Below, one piece after another: positions 17,620 through 27,010 of a stretch of 62,422 nt of DNA (within the stretch, counting starts at the first letter, position 1; each line of letters begins with the position of its first letter). The DNA comes from an uncultured Acidobacteriota bacterium (lineage in GTDB: Bacteria > Acidobacteriota > Terriglobia > Terriglobales > CAINCZ01). The notes below the pieces were generated by a model. The model searched no databases. It had not been told where the DNA came from and worked only from the letters and a program-made list of their open reading frames with translations. The DNA lies in assembly GCA_903847195.1 (NCBI GenBank), contig CAINCZ010000123.1, positions 1 to 62,422 of the forward strand. The letters run 5' to 3'. The position numbers were made by a program, and so were the translations under genes.

Positions 17620-18567
17620 TTATGGCGCTTTCCAGATCACATTCTTGTAATTATCAAACATGACTAGAGAAGCGGCGGACCTCATCTGCTTTTCTCCCGT
17701 CCGTGGTGTTATGAGGGCTCTTCTACCCAGCGACGCCTCGAATCCCTGTTCATCAAATAAGCCAACGCTATAGGGACTAATCACCACTCCGTTTTTTTGT
17801 CCATCTGAAATGGACAAAATTCCACCCGCAAGCGATGCTTGGGACTTGATGAAAGTGATTGAGTCGTCGTCTATCATTCCGCGTGTTTGCCCCCTCTCGT
17901 CGTATAGGGCAAGCATGGGCTTGGCGGTAAAGGTCACGGACGTATTGTTGGCACCCGGGGGCGTTGTATTTCCAAATAGCTCGGCCACTGTGGCCGTGCT
18001 CTGCTCAGTCATGAACAATCTTGCTCGTGTGTTCCAATCGACATCTTTGAGAATGAACTCCCTTCCTTCAATTCGTGGTGCGGAAAGCTGGCCCGTTGTG
18101 ACCATTCCATCGGCTCCCAGCCGCGCTTGAACCCTCCCGTCTTTGTCCTGCAACATGAGGATCGCGCCAAGATCGGCAAAATCATTTTCAGTAACGGAAA
18201 TTCGGCTTTGGCCCTGGTCGTCGTTTACCGACAGACCAGGCATGAAGCTCCCTCCGTTTACGATGACTCTTCGCAAGCCATTAGCATCAAAGAAGCTCAG
18301 TCTCGGTTCCTTTGGGTAGTTAGGTGACGCTGTAGGCTCTCGGTACATTTCCAGTCGTGCCCGAATCTGTCCACTATCGTCTTTCAGAACGAATTCGTTC
18401 GCCTCGACAGTTTTAGTTGGTATGTCCTTCGGTGACGCTTGAGCCATCAGGAGGATGGACCCAACGAGAATCAAGGCTGCGGTGCCAATCTGTTTCAATT
18501 TGCGATTCTGGCCTTCGAGACTTATAAGCCGTCGCTGCATGTCTTCGAGATCCGTACGATTATTCAT
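17620..18567 (-). CDS. Membrane-anchored beta-repeat protein of unknown function
   Basis: The 315-residue protein starts with a short coiled coil (about 5-25) and one membrane helix (about 27-45). A long extracytoplasmic part follows with repeated units of the form E-F-x-L-K-D-x-x-x-x-x-R-A-R-L, at about residues 58-72 and 165-180, and degenerate copies between. The repeats suggest a beta-solenoid or beta-sandwich stalk. AAGGAG lies 6 nt before the ATG. The gene is clearly richer in A and T than its neighbours, which suggests later acquisition. I do not recognise a functional family. Confidence 0.75.
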   Translation of the reverse strand: MNNRTDLEDMQRRLISLEGQNRKLKQIGTAALILVGSILLMAQASPKDIPTKTVEANEFVLKDDSGQIRARLEMYREPTASPNYPKEPRLSFFDANGLRRVIVNGGSFMPGLSVNDDQGQSRISVTENDFADLGAILMLQDKDGRVQARLGADGMVTTGQLSAPRIEGREFILKDVDWNTRARLFMTEQSTATVAELFGNTTPPGANNTSVTFTAKPMLALYDERGQTRGMIDDDSITFIKSQASLAGGILSISDGQKNGVVISPYSVGLFDEQGFEASLGRRALITPRTGEKQMRSAASLVMFDNYKNVIWKAP

Positions 18568-18662
18568 CAGGAATCTCCTTTTTCAACTTTGAATCGCCCG
18601 AATTGTACTGCTGGTGAGCACTTTTACCAAACCAAAGCTGCATCTGCGAACAAAAGCCGGGG

Positions 18663-18695
18663 GCCCCATCCTAGCCGCTTTTGCTAGGGCGGGGC
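18663..18695. repeat. Palindromic repeat, family 1 copy
   Basis: GCCCCATCCTAGCCGC, then TTTTGCTAGGGCGGGGC, an imperfect hairpin of the same type as those at 60.2 kb. It lies in the 18568-18954 gap, which otherwise contains only repeats and the clpC terminator. Confidence 0.6.
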
Positions 18696-18740
18696 ATTGT
18701 TCTTGATTGATTCCTGTTTCGCCAGCTTTTATCCCGCAAA

Positions 18741-18772
18741 AAGCAGTTGCTTCGCTGCGCTCAGCATGACCC
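18741..18772. repeat. Dispersed repeat, family 2 copy
   Basis: Core GCTTCGCTGCGCTCAGCATG, flanked by AAGCAGTT and ACCC, matching the copy at 24434. Confidence 0.65.
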
Positions 18773-18860
18773 AGTTTAGAGTTTGCCAATGGAAAGAAAG
18801 CCGTCCGTTGGAGCCAAACCGCCTGCAGGTGCTGGCCACCTTTCCCTTCCGCGCAGTAAA

Positions 18861-18903
18861 GACAAAAGCCCCGCCCTGGCAATATCAGCCATGACGGGGC
18901 ACC
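18861..18903 (-). terminator. clpC terminator made from a family 1 repeat
   Basis: On the minus strand a GCCCCG...CGGGGC hairpin is followed by TTTTGTCTTT. The GGGGC-TTTTG junction matches the repeat-derived terminators at 24479 and 60796. Confidence 0.7.
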
Positions 18904-18954
18904 CTGTGTTCACTTTCTACCGCGTACGCTAACGGCCGTCAACGCACGCAACGC

Positions 18955-21405
18955 TCAGTTGCTATACAGCAGCACGCCTTCGTGTTTCTCTTCGCCGACG
19001 GGGCGGTAGAAGAGTTGGTTGCTTTCGAGGTAGACCTCGATGAAAGCGGGCCGCTGGATGATCGTTCCCTGGATGAGGGCCTCGCTGAGCGGGTCCTCGA
19101 TGTACTTCTGGATCGCCCGCCGCAGCGGGCGCGCGCCGTAGCTGCGGTCGGTCAGCGTCTTGTCGAGAATCCACTTCTTGGCTTCGTCGGTGACGGTGAC
19201 CGTCAGCGAACGCTGTGCCAGGTTCTGGTTGAGCTGGTTGATCATCAGCTCGACGATCTGGATCAGGTCCTGCTCGATGAGCGACGAGAAGAGGATGACC
19301 TCGTCGAGACGGTTGAGGAACTCGGGGTTGAAGGTGCGCTTGACCTCCGACTTCACCAGTTCTTCCACCTTCGCCGAAATCTTCTCGTCCTTCTGCGACT
19401 GGAAGCCCATGCCGTCGCGCTTCATCAGGTGACGGGCTCCGATGTTGGAGGTCATGATCAGGATCGTGTTCTTGAAGTCGACGGTGTTGCCGAGGCCGTC
19501 GGTCAACTGTCCGTCTTCAAAGACCTGCAACAGGATGTTGAAGACATCCGGGTGGGCCTTTTCCACTTCGTCGAGCAGCACGACCGAGTAGGGCGCGCGC
19601 TTGACGCGCTCGGTGAGTTGTCCACCCTCTTCGTAGCCGACGTAGCCGGGAGGCGAGCCGATCAGCTTGCTGACCGAGTGCTTCTCCATGAACTCCGACA
19701 TGTCGAAGCGGATGAGCGACTTCTCGCTGCCGAACATGAACTGCGCCAGCGTGCGCGCCACTTCGGTCTTGCCGACGCCCGTAGGCCCGAGGAACAGGAA
19801 CGAGCCGATGGGGCGGTTGGGCGACTTGAGTCCGGCACGCGAGCGGCGGATGGCGCGGGCGAGCGCGGAGATGGCCTTGTCCTGCGAGATCACGCGGCGG
19901 TGCAGCTCTTCCTCGATGCGCAGCAGCTTGGCCGACTCTTCTTCCTTGATGGAGGAGACGGGCACGCCGGTCCAGCGGCAGACGACGTCTTCGATGTCCT
20001 CGCGGGTAACGACGCCGGCGGCGGATTCGTCGAGGTGGTACTTATCACGCAGGGCGCGCAGGTTCTCGCGCTCCTTGCGTTCTTCGTCGGAGTAGAAGCG
20101 CGCCTTCTCGAACTCGTGGTTCGCGATGGCGTTCTCCATGCGGTGGACGATGAACTTGACGCGCTTCTGCACCTCGGTGACTTCTTCGGGCTGCGAACTC
20201 TGGCGCAGCTTGACGCGCGCGCCGGCTTCATCGATCAGGTCGATGGCCTTGTCGGGCAGGAAGCGGTCGGGGATGTAGCGGTTCGAGTGGTGCACGGCGA
20301 AGTTGATGGCGTCGTCGGTGTAGGTGACGGCGTGGAACTTCTCGTAGCGCTCCTTGACGCCCATCAGGATCTTGATGGCGTCGGTCTCGCCCGGCGGCGG
20401 CACCTTGACCGACTGGAAGCGGCGTTCGAGCGAGCGGTCTTTCTCGATCGACTTGCGGTACTCACCCGGCGTGGTGGCGCCGATGCATTGGATTTCACCG
20501 CGCGAGAGCGCAGGCTTGAGGATGTTGGCCGCGTCGAGCGAGCCTTCGGCCGAGCCGGCGCCGACCAGGGTGTGCAACTCGTCGATGAAGATGATGGAGT
20601 TCTGCGACTCGATCAGCTCCTTCATGATGGTCTTGAGGCGCTCTTCAAACTGGCCGCGGTACTTGGTGCCGGCGACGACGAGCGAGAGGTCGAGGGCAAG
20701 GATGCGCTTATCGGCCAGGAAGCTGGGCGTCTCGCCGTTGGCGATGCGCTGCGCGAGTCCCTCGACGATGGCGGTCTTGCCGACGCCGGACTCGCCGATG
20801 AGCACCGGATTGTTCTTGGTGCGGCGGCAGAGGATCTGGATGACGCGTTCAAGCTCCGGATCGCGGCCGACGAGCGGATCGAGCTGATTGTCGCTGGCGG
20901 CCTGCGTGAGGTCGCGGCTGAACTCGGAGAGCAGCGAGGATTCGCGCGAGGCGGAGCGCTGCGGAGCGGCCTTTTCCTGCGTGGTGCGCGAGAGTTCCTC
21001 GCGCAGGGTGGTGAGGCGCAGTCCGCGCTCCTGCAGGATTTCGGCGGCAAAGCATTTTTCTTCGCGCAGCAGGCCGAGCAGCAGATGCTCGGTTCCGATG
21101 TGCTTGTGCGAAAGCCGCTCGGCTTCCTCGGCGGCGTATGTCAGAACCCGCTTGCACTCAGTGCTGAGCGGCAGGTCAACCGAGGTGGAGACCTTTTCGC
21201 GAACCGTGGTGTGGCCCTCGATCTGCTTGCGGATCGATTCCACGGAGGCGTGCGAGCGCAGGAAACGGTTGGTCAACGCCTTGTCTTCACGCAGCAGGCC
21301 AAGCAAAAGATGCTCGGTCTCGATAAAAGGCGAGCCGAACTGGCTGGCCTCATAACGCGCGAAGAAGATAACCCGTCTCGCCTTTTCCGTGTAACGTTCG
21401 AACAT
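18955..21405 (-). CDS. clpC: ATP-dependent Clp protease ATPase subunit ClpC
   Basis: The 816-residue AAA+ unfoldase feeds substrates to ClpP. The double Clp N-domain repeat is at 1-145 (with two [14 protein letters not shown] motifs). NBD1 has Walker A GESGVGKT at 204-211 and Walker B FIDE at 273-276. A UVR/middle domain lies around 415-460, and NBD2 has Walker A GPTGVGKT at 540-547. The middle domain and length identify ClpC rather than ClpA or ClpB. An AGAGAGG ribosome site precedes the ATG. No mcsAB or ctsR genes flank it, so the Firmicutes-type control circuit is absent here. clpP is not in the window. Confidence 0.97.
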   Translation of the reverse strand: MFERYTEKARRVIFFARYEASQFGSPFIETEHLLLGLLREDKALTNRFLRSHASVESIRKQIEGHTTVREKVSTSVDLPLSTECKRVLTYAAEEAERLSHKHIGTEHLLLGLLREEKCFAAEILQERGLRLTTLREELSRTTQEKAAPQRSASRESSLLSEFSRDLTQAASDNQLDPLVGRDPELERVIQILCRRTKNNPVLIGESGVGKTAIVEGLAQRIANGETPSFLADKRILALDLSLVVAGTKYRGQFEERLKTIMKELIESQNSIIFIDELHTLVGAGSAEGSLDAANILKPALSRGEIQCIGATTPGEYRKSIEKDRSLERRFQSVKVPPPGETDAIKILMGVKERYEKFHAVTYTDDAINFAVHHSNRYIPDRFLPDKAIDLIDEAGARVKLRQSSQPEEVTEVQKRVKFIVHRMENAIANHEFEKARFYSDEERKERENLRALRDKYHLDESAAGVVTREDIEDVVCRWTGVPVSSIKEEESAKLLRIEEELHRRVISQDKAISALARAIRRSRAGLKSPNRPIGSFLFLGPTGVGKTEVARTLAQFMFGSEKSLIRFDMSEFMEKHSVSKLIGSPPGYVGYEEGGQLTERVKRAPYSVVLLDEVEKAHPDVFNILLQVFEDGQLTDGLGNTVDFKNTILIMTSNIGARHLMKRDGMGFQSQKDEKISAKVEELVKSEVKRTFNPEFLNRLDEVILFSSLIEQDLIQIVELMINQLNQNLAQRSLTVTVTDEAKKWILDKTLTDRSYGARPLRRAIQKYIEDPLSEALIQGTIIQRPAFIEVYLESNQLFYRPVGEEKHEGVLLYSN

Positions 21406-21533
21406 TGTGACCTCTCTTCTCGAAACCCCCGCGGTTGCGCCGAACCTCCGGCAAAAACCGCTCCCGTGGTCTGAGCAATTGTCCTTCCGTAAACACTTGC
21501 CGGCCCGCCGTGAGCCGGACCCGAACGGCCTCC

Positions 21534-22244
21534 CTATGGAACTAACACCAGCGAATCCGGTTTGACTTCCTCAAATGCGCCGCGATCGAGGCGAAGCACC
21601 CGGTTGCAGCGACGGGCAAAACTGAGATTGTGCGTGGCGATCAGCGAGGTCAAGCCGTACTCGCGATGCAGCCGGGCAATCAGTTCGAAGACCGCCTCGG
21701 CGGTACGAACATCGAGATCGCCGGTAGGCTCATCGGCCAGCAGCAGTTGCGGGCGGGTGATGAGCGCGCGGGCCAGGGCTACGCGTTGCTGCTCGCCTCC
21801 GCTGAGTTCGCCCGGGCGATGTTCGGCGCGGGCCTCGAGCCCAACTTCGCGGAGCCACTTACGGGCCTCGGCTTCCGCCGCGCGACGCGCCATTCCCCGA
21901 ACCAGCAGCGGCATGGCGATGTTCTCGACGGCGGTAAACTCGGGCAGCAGGTAGTGAAACTGCCAGACGTAACCGATGGTGCGATTGCGCACGTCGGCCG
22001 CCGCGGCCTCGGCCAGCGAGGAAAGCTGCAAGGCGGAGCAGTAAATCTGTCCCGCGGTGGGGGTGTCGAGCGCGCCGAGCAGGTGCAGCAGGGTGCTCTT
22101 GCCGGTGCCGGACTCGCCCACGATGGCCAGCATCTCTCCCTTCAAGACACGAAAGGACAAATTGTCAAAGAGCACCAGCTCGGAGAGGCCGGAGGTGAAG
22201 GATTTCTTCAGCCCATCGACCCTCAAGATCTCGTTCTCATCCAT
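21534..22244 (-). CDS. lolD: Lipoprotein-releasing ABC transporter ATPase LolD
   Basis: The 236-residue ATPase has Walker A GESGTGKS at 43-50, LSGGEQQR, LLLADEPTGDLD and the H-loop ATHN. It is immediately downstream of lolC on the same strand, so together they form a LolCD-type complex that extracts lipoproteins from the inner membrane for transfer to LolA. The ATG at 22244 (MDENEIL) is used because upstream in-frame residues are non-conserved. No clear Shine-Dalgarno is visible. There is about 220 nt between lolC and lolD, longer than in a tight operon, so lolD may have its own promoter. Confidence 0.9.
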   Translation of the reverse strand: MDENEILRVDGLKKSFTSGLSELVLFDNLSFRVLKGEMLAIVGESGTGKSTLLHLLGALDTPTAGQIYCSALQLSSLAEAAAADVRNRTIGYVWQFHYLLPEFTAVENIAMPLLVRGMARRAAEAEARKWLREVGLEARAEHRPGELSGGEQQRVALARALITRPQLLLADEPTGDLDVRTAEAVFELIARLHREYGLTSLIATHNLSFARRCNRVLRLDRGAFEEVKPDSLVLVP

Positions 22245-22468
22245 TGGATGCAGCCATAATCTTGCAAGGTTCAGACACGTGCCGCCACCGGCAGGCGGAC
22301 CCCGCCGCAGCGTGCCCGTTCTGCCACTTATATTAGACCACGACGCCTCAGGGTAAGCATCCGCCGAAAGCGCGATTCGCGCCATCAACAGAATGCATTA
22401 ATCAGCCGCGGCGGGTTCCAGTACGGGCTTAAGCAAATGAGAGAAGCAATCGGGGGGCCAGCTGGAAG

Positions 22469-23752
22469 TCACTCATAACGCAACGACTCGGCAGGCAGCA
22501 CCCGCGACGCGTTGCGCGAAGGATAGATGGTGGCAATCAGCGAGATCGCCAGCGCGACGATGGCTACGATGACGCCGTCGAGCAGGCGCGGGGCCGAGGG
22601 CACGTAGTCGATGGAGTATACCTCGGGCGAGAGCGCAATCCAGTGATAGTGGCCGAGACCATAGGCGAGCAGGTATCCGAGGATCAGGCCCAGAATGGTA
22701 CCGATGACGCCGGTAACTAATCCCTGCAGGATGAAAATGCGGCGCACCTGGGAGCGGCGCGCGCCGAGCGACATGAGCACGGCGATGTCCTTCGTCTTTT
22801 CCATCACCATCATGATGAGCGAGATGAGGATGTTGAGGGCGGCGACGAAGACGATGAGTCCGATGGTGATGAAGGTGACGATGCGTTCCAGGCGCAGGGC
22901 GCGGAAGAGCGCGCGGTTCTGCTCCATCCAGTTAGTGGTCTGGAAGCCGCGTCCGGCGGCCTGCTCCAGTTGCTGGGCGACGGCCGGGGCGCGGTAGATG
23001 TCGTTGAGTTTGAACTCAATCACAGAGATCAGATCGCCGAGGCCAAAGAGGCGCTGCGAGTCACTGAGGCGAATGAAGGCCCAGGCGGTGTCGTAGTCGT
23101 AGAAGCCGGACTGGAAGATGCCGACGACGCGGAAGCGCACGTACTTGGGCACGATGCCGAAGGGCGTGAGTTCGCCCTGCGGGCTGGTGACGAGCACGAC
23201 GGCGCCGACCTGGGCGCCGAGTTCGTCGGCCATCTCCTTCCCGAGCAAGATGGGCGGCATGGAGGCCACGCGGTCACGCACCGCCGCAAGCGAGTCAGGC
23301 GCGGAGCCGGCGGCGGCGGGCGGCTCGGGGCGTTCGAGTTCGTCGGCGGAGCCCCAGCGGGTGTGCTGCAGCATCTGGCTGACGCGGCGCTCGGCGGCCG
23401 GGACGACGCCTTTCAGCAGCGCGCCCTTGGCGCGCGAGCCGCGCGAGACCAGCACCTGTTCGTAAATGGCGGGCGCGGCGGCCTGCACTTCCTTTTCACC
23501 AGAAAGGCGCGCGAGCAGTGCGGGCCAGTCGCGGATGCCGTCACCGGCCGTGCGCATCAGCTGAACGTGGGCGGTGGAGCCGAGCAGGCGTTCCTGCAGG
23601 TCGCGGCGGAATCCGTTGTTGATGGCGAGGGCGATGATAAGCGAGGCCACTCCGGCGGCGACTCCGATGATGGAGATCGCCGTAATGACGCCGATGACGG
23701 CTTGACGCCGCTTGGCGCGCAGATAACGGAGGGCAATGAAGAGTTCGAACAC
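22469..23752 (-). CDS. lolC: Lipoprotein-releasing ABC transporter permease LolC/E
   Basis: The 427-residue permease has the LolC/E layout: one N-terminal helix after FELFIALRYLRAKRRQ, a large periplasmic MacB-like core domain (about 50-250), and three C-terminal helices joined by a FtsX-type domain. The start is taken as the GTG at 23752, because family members begin at this FELFIALRYL point; an upstream in-frame start at 23812 would overlap the preceding gene. TATAAT ends 9 nt before this GTG and there is no Shine-Dalgarno. Only one LolC/E-type permease is present, so a homodimer is likely. Confidence 0.9.
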   Translation of the reverse strand: MFELFIALRYLRAKRRQAVIGVITAISIIGVAAGVASLIIALAINNGFRRDLQERLLGSTAHVQLMRTAGDGIRDWPALLARLSGEKEVQAAAPAIYEQVLVSRGSRAKGALLKGVVPAAERRVSQMLQHTRWGSADELERPEPPAAAGSAPDSLAAVRDRVASMPPILLGKEMADELGAQVGAVVLVTSPQGELTPFGIVPKYVRFRVVGIFQSGFYDYDTAWAFIRLSDSQRLFGLGDLISVIEFKLNDIYRAPAVAQQLEQAAGRGFQTTNWMEQNRALFRALRLERIVTFITIGLIVFVAALNILISLIMMVMEKTKDIAVLMSLGARRSQVRRIFILQGLVTGVIGTILGLILGYLLAYGLGHYHWIALSPEVYSIDYVPSAPRLLDGVIVAIVALAISLIATIYPSRNASRVLPAESLRYE

Positions 23753-23761
23753 GACGAAATG

Positions 23762-23767
23762 ATTATA
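23762..23767 (-). promoter_or_regulatory. Consensus -10 close to the lolC GTG
   Basis: TATAAT on the minus strand, 9 nt before the GTG at 23752, inside the 26-nt gap after the upstream gene. No strong -35 hexamer is obvious. Confidence 0.4.
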
Positions 23768-23778
23768 CGGGGGCACAG

Positions 23779-24363
23779 TTAGAAATAGACGAACCGCTTC
23801 AGTTGATAGCAACTAGTGATTTCCTCATGCCCATCCTCAGTTCGTGGAAGGCGCAGGCAAATCGACAAAGGGCCATCGGCAGTGAGTCGCCCGGTTTCTT
23901 CGTTCAAGAAATGATCGAGGGTTCTTACGAGCTTGAGGCCGGGGAGCAGCGGGCGCTCCTGCACAACATTAAGGCTCGGCGACACCAGATGCGGACCGAC
24001 GTCGAAGATGAGATTGACAGTGTAGCCCTGCTGCTCGACTTTTCCGACGATATCAATACGGCGGTCGTCGGCCCATCTGCCGCATGTGGCTTGAAACAGT
24101 ACCAACAGAAAACAGACGAGCAGTAGCGGCACGAGAGGCGCGAATCCAGCGATTCTCGGCCAGCGCCGCAAGTGCGCAAGCGGACGGATGGCGGCGAAGG
24201 GTATGAGCAGAAGCACATAAACGAAGATGTCATTCAGAAGAGGAAAGGTGAACCGGAATACGCGAGTGCAGCCTATGCCGAGCAGAGCTGCCAACGCGAG
24301 CAAGGCAAGGGTTCGTGCCGAATGTCGGGGGCGCCGCTGTGGGGCCTGCTCCGCTGTGCTCAT
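23779..24363 (-). CDS. Hypothetical membrane protein upstream of lolC
   Basis: The 194-residue protein has a basic N-terminus, then two or three membrane helices (about 17-35, 42-60 and 72-92). A soluble extracytoplasmic C-terminal domain of about 100 residues follows, with two cysteines near its ends. No known family is recognised. It ends 26 nt before the lolC start and shares its direction, so a link to lipoprotein export is possible but unproven. TAACTT lies 6 nt before its ATG and there is no Shine-Dalgarno. Confidence 0.6.
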   Translation of the reverse strand: MSTAEQAPQRRPRHSARTLALLALAALLGIGCTRVFRFTFPLLNDIFVYVLLLIPFAAIRPLAHLRRWPRIAGFAPLVPLLLVCFLLVLFQATCGRWADDRRIDIVGKVEQQGYTVNLIFDVGPHLVSPSLNVVQERPLLPGLKLVRTLDHFLNEETGRLTADGPLSICLRLPRTEDGHEEITSCYQLKRFVYF

Positions 24364-24369
24364 GGGAAG

Positions 24370-24375
24370 AAGTTA
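24370..24375 (-). promoter_or_regulatory. Possible -10 element of a leaderless transcript (24363 gene)
   Basis: TAACTT on the minus strand ends 6 nt before the ATG at 24363. It fits the TANNNT pattern seen at other leaderless candidates here, but is the weakest match. Confidence 0.3.
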
Positions 24376-24433
24376 CGAGAGGGAGGCCGGAGTGTCCATC
24401 GAGAAAATCGATGCGTCGCAGACTCCCGAGTCG

Positions 24434-24468
24434 AAAAGCAGATGCTTCGCTGCTCTCAGCATGACCCC
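24434..24468. repeat. Dispersed repeat, family 2 copy
   Basis: AAAAGCAGATGCTTCGCTGC then TCTCAGCATGACCCC. It is followed by the family 1 hairpin at 24479, the usual order. Confidence 0.7.
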
Positions 24469-24478
24469 AGTTTCAAAG

Positions 24479-24530
24479 TCAAAAACCCCACCTTAGCGCG
24501 CCAACGGCGGGCGCACGAACGTGGGGCACA
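24479..24530 (-). terminator. Repeat-derived terminator (family 1)
   Basis: On the minus strand a CCCCAC...GTGGGG hairpin is followed by TTTTTGACTTT. It lies 19 nt past the stop of the beta-propeller gene. The same sequence type recurs at 30231 and 60796. Confidence 0.7.
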
Positions 24531-24548
24531 TGGAGGGTCCTCATCCGG

Positions 24549-26849
24549 CTATTTCGTGCTTGCTCCGGCGGACTGGGCGCGAACAACAACCTTGGCCGCA
24601 GCCATGTTGTTGAAGCGGTCCCAGACGCGCACGACAACGAGGTGTTCGACGGAGACTGCGGGGGCGGCAGGCGCGATCCCTTTCATGCGGCCCTGCTTCG
24701 CCTCGGACTCAGCCGCAACGGTCGGCGTGTTGTCGGATTCCGGGCGCGGCGCTGGCGGCAGCGGCGCGGCGAAGTCGTAGTTCTCATGGCGCGCGTCGGA
24801 CAACTGGCCCACGGGCTCGACGTACTGCCACGGTCCGGCATCGACGGAGTACTCGGCGCGCTTGATGGGCGAGAAAATTTCGCTGGCGCGGAAGGTGACG
24901 TGCATCAGGTTGCCTTCGACGACGGCATGCAGGTCGTCGATGCGCGGCGGCGTGGTATCGACCTCGAAGTGCTGGCTTTCACGCTCGTCGGTGAGGGCTT
25001 CGTCGGGCGAGTGCGAAGGGGCGTCGCTGGCGACGACTTTCACCGTGTATCCGCCGTCGGGCAGCAGGCCGGCTTCGAAGGTATAGAAGCGCGCGGTGAT
25101 GCGGTTGCGCAATAGCTTCCAGCGGGTCTCGCCGTCGCCGCGATAGTAGATGGTAAAGATGAGGCGGTCGTCGTTGTCGTCATGCGCGTTCCAGCGGACG
25201 GTGACGTAGCCGCGCTCGGGCGTAGACGATGAAGAAGCGTCGGGGCGCGAGGACGAAGCGGGAGTGGGCGCGGGCGGCATGCTCGGAGCAGGAGCCGACT
25301 CGCCGCCAACGAGAACCTGCACGTCGTCGATCACTGGAGCCACGTTCTTGGGCAGGTAATTGAGGCGCACGCTGCGAATGACGGGGCTGGGCGAGCCGGG
25401 CTTCATGACGGCGCGCCACTGCACGAAGCGCGCGGCGGGCACCGGCAGTGCCTCGTCCTTTTCGAGATCGACGCGCTGCCACGGGCTCCAGTTGCGGTCG
25501 GGATTGTCGACGTTGCCGCTGCGCGCCCAGAGTTCAAACTGGCCGGCGCCACGCACCTCGGCACGTCCCCAGCGAGAGAAGATACGGGCGTCGAAGACGT
25601 CGCTGGTGTAGCTGCCTTCGGGTTCGGCGGCGTTGCCGAGCAGGAATAGCTTGCCGAGATTGCTGGTGGAAACGTAGACCGCGCCGTTCGGCGCGGCGGC
25701 AAAGCCGGTGACCTGCGTGGCGCTGGCTTTCACCAGGTCGGTGAAGCGCTGCTCACGATCGATCAGGTAGATGCGTCCCTTGTTGCCGGTACCGGCCAGC
25801 AGATGTCCGGCGGAGTCAAAGCCGAGGGAGTAAACGGCTTCGTCGCGCGAGACCCAGATGCGGCGCGGCGAGCCATCGGGGGCGATGCGATAAATCTCGG
25901 AGCCCATCGGCGCGGACAGCGGCATGGACGGCATGGACGGCGGCGGCGGCGTGCCACCGGAGGCGGCCGCACCCGGGACGGGCGTGGTGGGCAAAATCAG
26001 CGCTGTGGGCGCAGTGGGCGTAGTCGAGGGGCCGCGCTTTTCCCCCAGGCCGGCGGCGTAAATGTTGCCGTTCTTATCGACGGCCAGCGCGGAGATTTCC
26101 TTCTTGGGCGCGCTGTAAAGCACGAAGGCCTCACCGGCGGGCGAGATGCGGTAGATGAGTCCGCTGCCGTCGGAGCCGGCGATCAAGTTGCCGGAGGGTT
26201 CGAAGGCGAGCACGCGGATGTGCGCTTCGTCGCTCTTAAAAAAGAGGCTGCCCTTGCCGTCGGAATCGATGCGGAAGATCTCGCCACGGTCGCCGGTGGC
26301 CACGTAGACGCGGCCCTCACGATCGACGGCGAGGTCCCAGATGTATTTTGTCTTGGGCTCGAAGAAGACGGACGAGGTCCAGCCGGGATCGACGCGGCCC
26401 TTGCCGGGAGCGGCGGCTTCGTCGGCGGCAGGCTTCGTGCTGCGGCGCTCGATGCGGTAGACGCGGCCATCGGGCGAGGTGGCGGCGTAGAGCGCGCCCT
26501 TCGGTCCCAGGGCCATCGACTGCACCTGCAGCTCGGTCGGCTCGAAGATGATGGTGCTCTTGCCGTCGGGCGTGACGCGGTAGATGCGCGCGGGCGCGCC
26601 GGCGCTGAGATAGACGTTGCCTTCCTCGTCGGACTCGATCGACCAGATATAAGAGGACTGCGAGGTCAGCACCGGCTTAAACAACGGCGCGAGCTCAAGG
26701 CTGCCGTCTTTCGAGATGGCGACGCCCTTGGCGCTGCCCTTCTCGAAATCTTCATAGCGGGTCTGAGTCCAGCTGCGGGTGCCTTCGGCAGAGGCGAAGA
26801 CGGCCGAGAGCACGAGGAGCGCGAGGGCAAGGGAGCGCGTAAGTCTCAT
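24549..26849 (-). CDS. Secreted beta-propeller protein with fibronectin-like C-terminus
   Basis: The 766-residue protein has a signal peptide (MRLTRSLALALLVLSAVFASA). About 12 short propeller-blade repeats follow, of the type G-x-(I/V)-Y-x-(A/S)-(T/S)-x-x-x-G-x-I-(Y/F)-R-(I/V) (about residues 40-400), with a proline/glycine-rich insert near 285-320. The C-terminal half looks beta-sandwich-like, with a fibronectin type III-like segment and the VDTTPP linker. Similar SMP-30/NHL-like proteins are common in Acidobacteriota, and no enzymatic residues are evident. The ATG at 26849 is chosen because it begins the signal peptide. It is likely co-oriented with the S55 peptidase gene upstream. Confidence 0.75.
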   Translation of the reverse strand: MRLTRSLALALLVLSAVFASAEGTRSWTQTRYEDFEKGSAKGVAISKDGSLELAPLFKPVLTSQSSYIWSIESDEEGNVYLSAGAPARIYRVTPDGKSTIIFEPTELQVQSMALGPKGALYAATSPDGRVYRIERRSTKPAADEAAAPGKGRVDPGWTSSVFFEPKTKYIWDLAVDREGRVYVATGDRGEIFRIDSDGKGSLFFKSDEAHIRVLAFEPSGNLIAGSDGSGLIYRISPAGEAFVLYSAPKKEISALAVDKNGNIYAAGLGEKRGPSTTPTAPTALILPTTPVPGAAASGGTPPPPSMPSMPLSAPMGSEIYRIAPDGSPRRIWVSRDEAVYSLGFDSAGHLLAGTGNKGRIYLIDREQRFTDLVKASATQVTGFAAAPNGAVYVSTSNLGKLFLLGNAAEPEGSYTSDVFDARIFSRWGRAEVRGAGQFELWARSGNVDNPDRNWSPWQRVDLEKDEALPVPAARFVQWRAVMKPGSPSPVIRSVRLNYLPKNVAPVIDDVQVLVGGESAPAPSMPPAPTPASSSRPDASSSSTPERGYVTVRWNAHDDNDDRLIFTIYYRGDGETRWKLLRNRITARFYTFEAGLLPDGGYTVKVVASDAPSHSPDEALTDERESQHFEVDTTPPRIDDLHAVVEGNLMHVTFRASEIFSPIKRAEYSVDAGPWQYVEPVGQLSDARHENYDFAAPLPPAPRPESDNTPTVAAESEAKQGRMKGIAPAAPAVSVEHLVVVRVWDRFNNMAAAKVVVRAQSAGASTK

Positions 26850-27010
26850 ACGGATATCCAAGTTATCACGAGGGACGGTGACAGGGAAAAGTGGGAGGCG
26901 CGGACGGCAACGTGAACGGCAAAGACTGCACTCAGAATGGCGCTCCCTGCGATTGTGGAAATCCAAACTATGCGCCGACGGCGAGCGCATAGGCGGGCCA
27001 CCAGATTTCT

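Noticed and set aside
18982..21474. Long open frame on the plus strand over clpC
   Set aside because: It is a mirror of the clpC coding strand with no recognisable domain; ClpC on the minus strand is certain.
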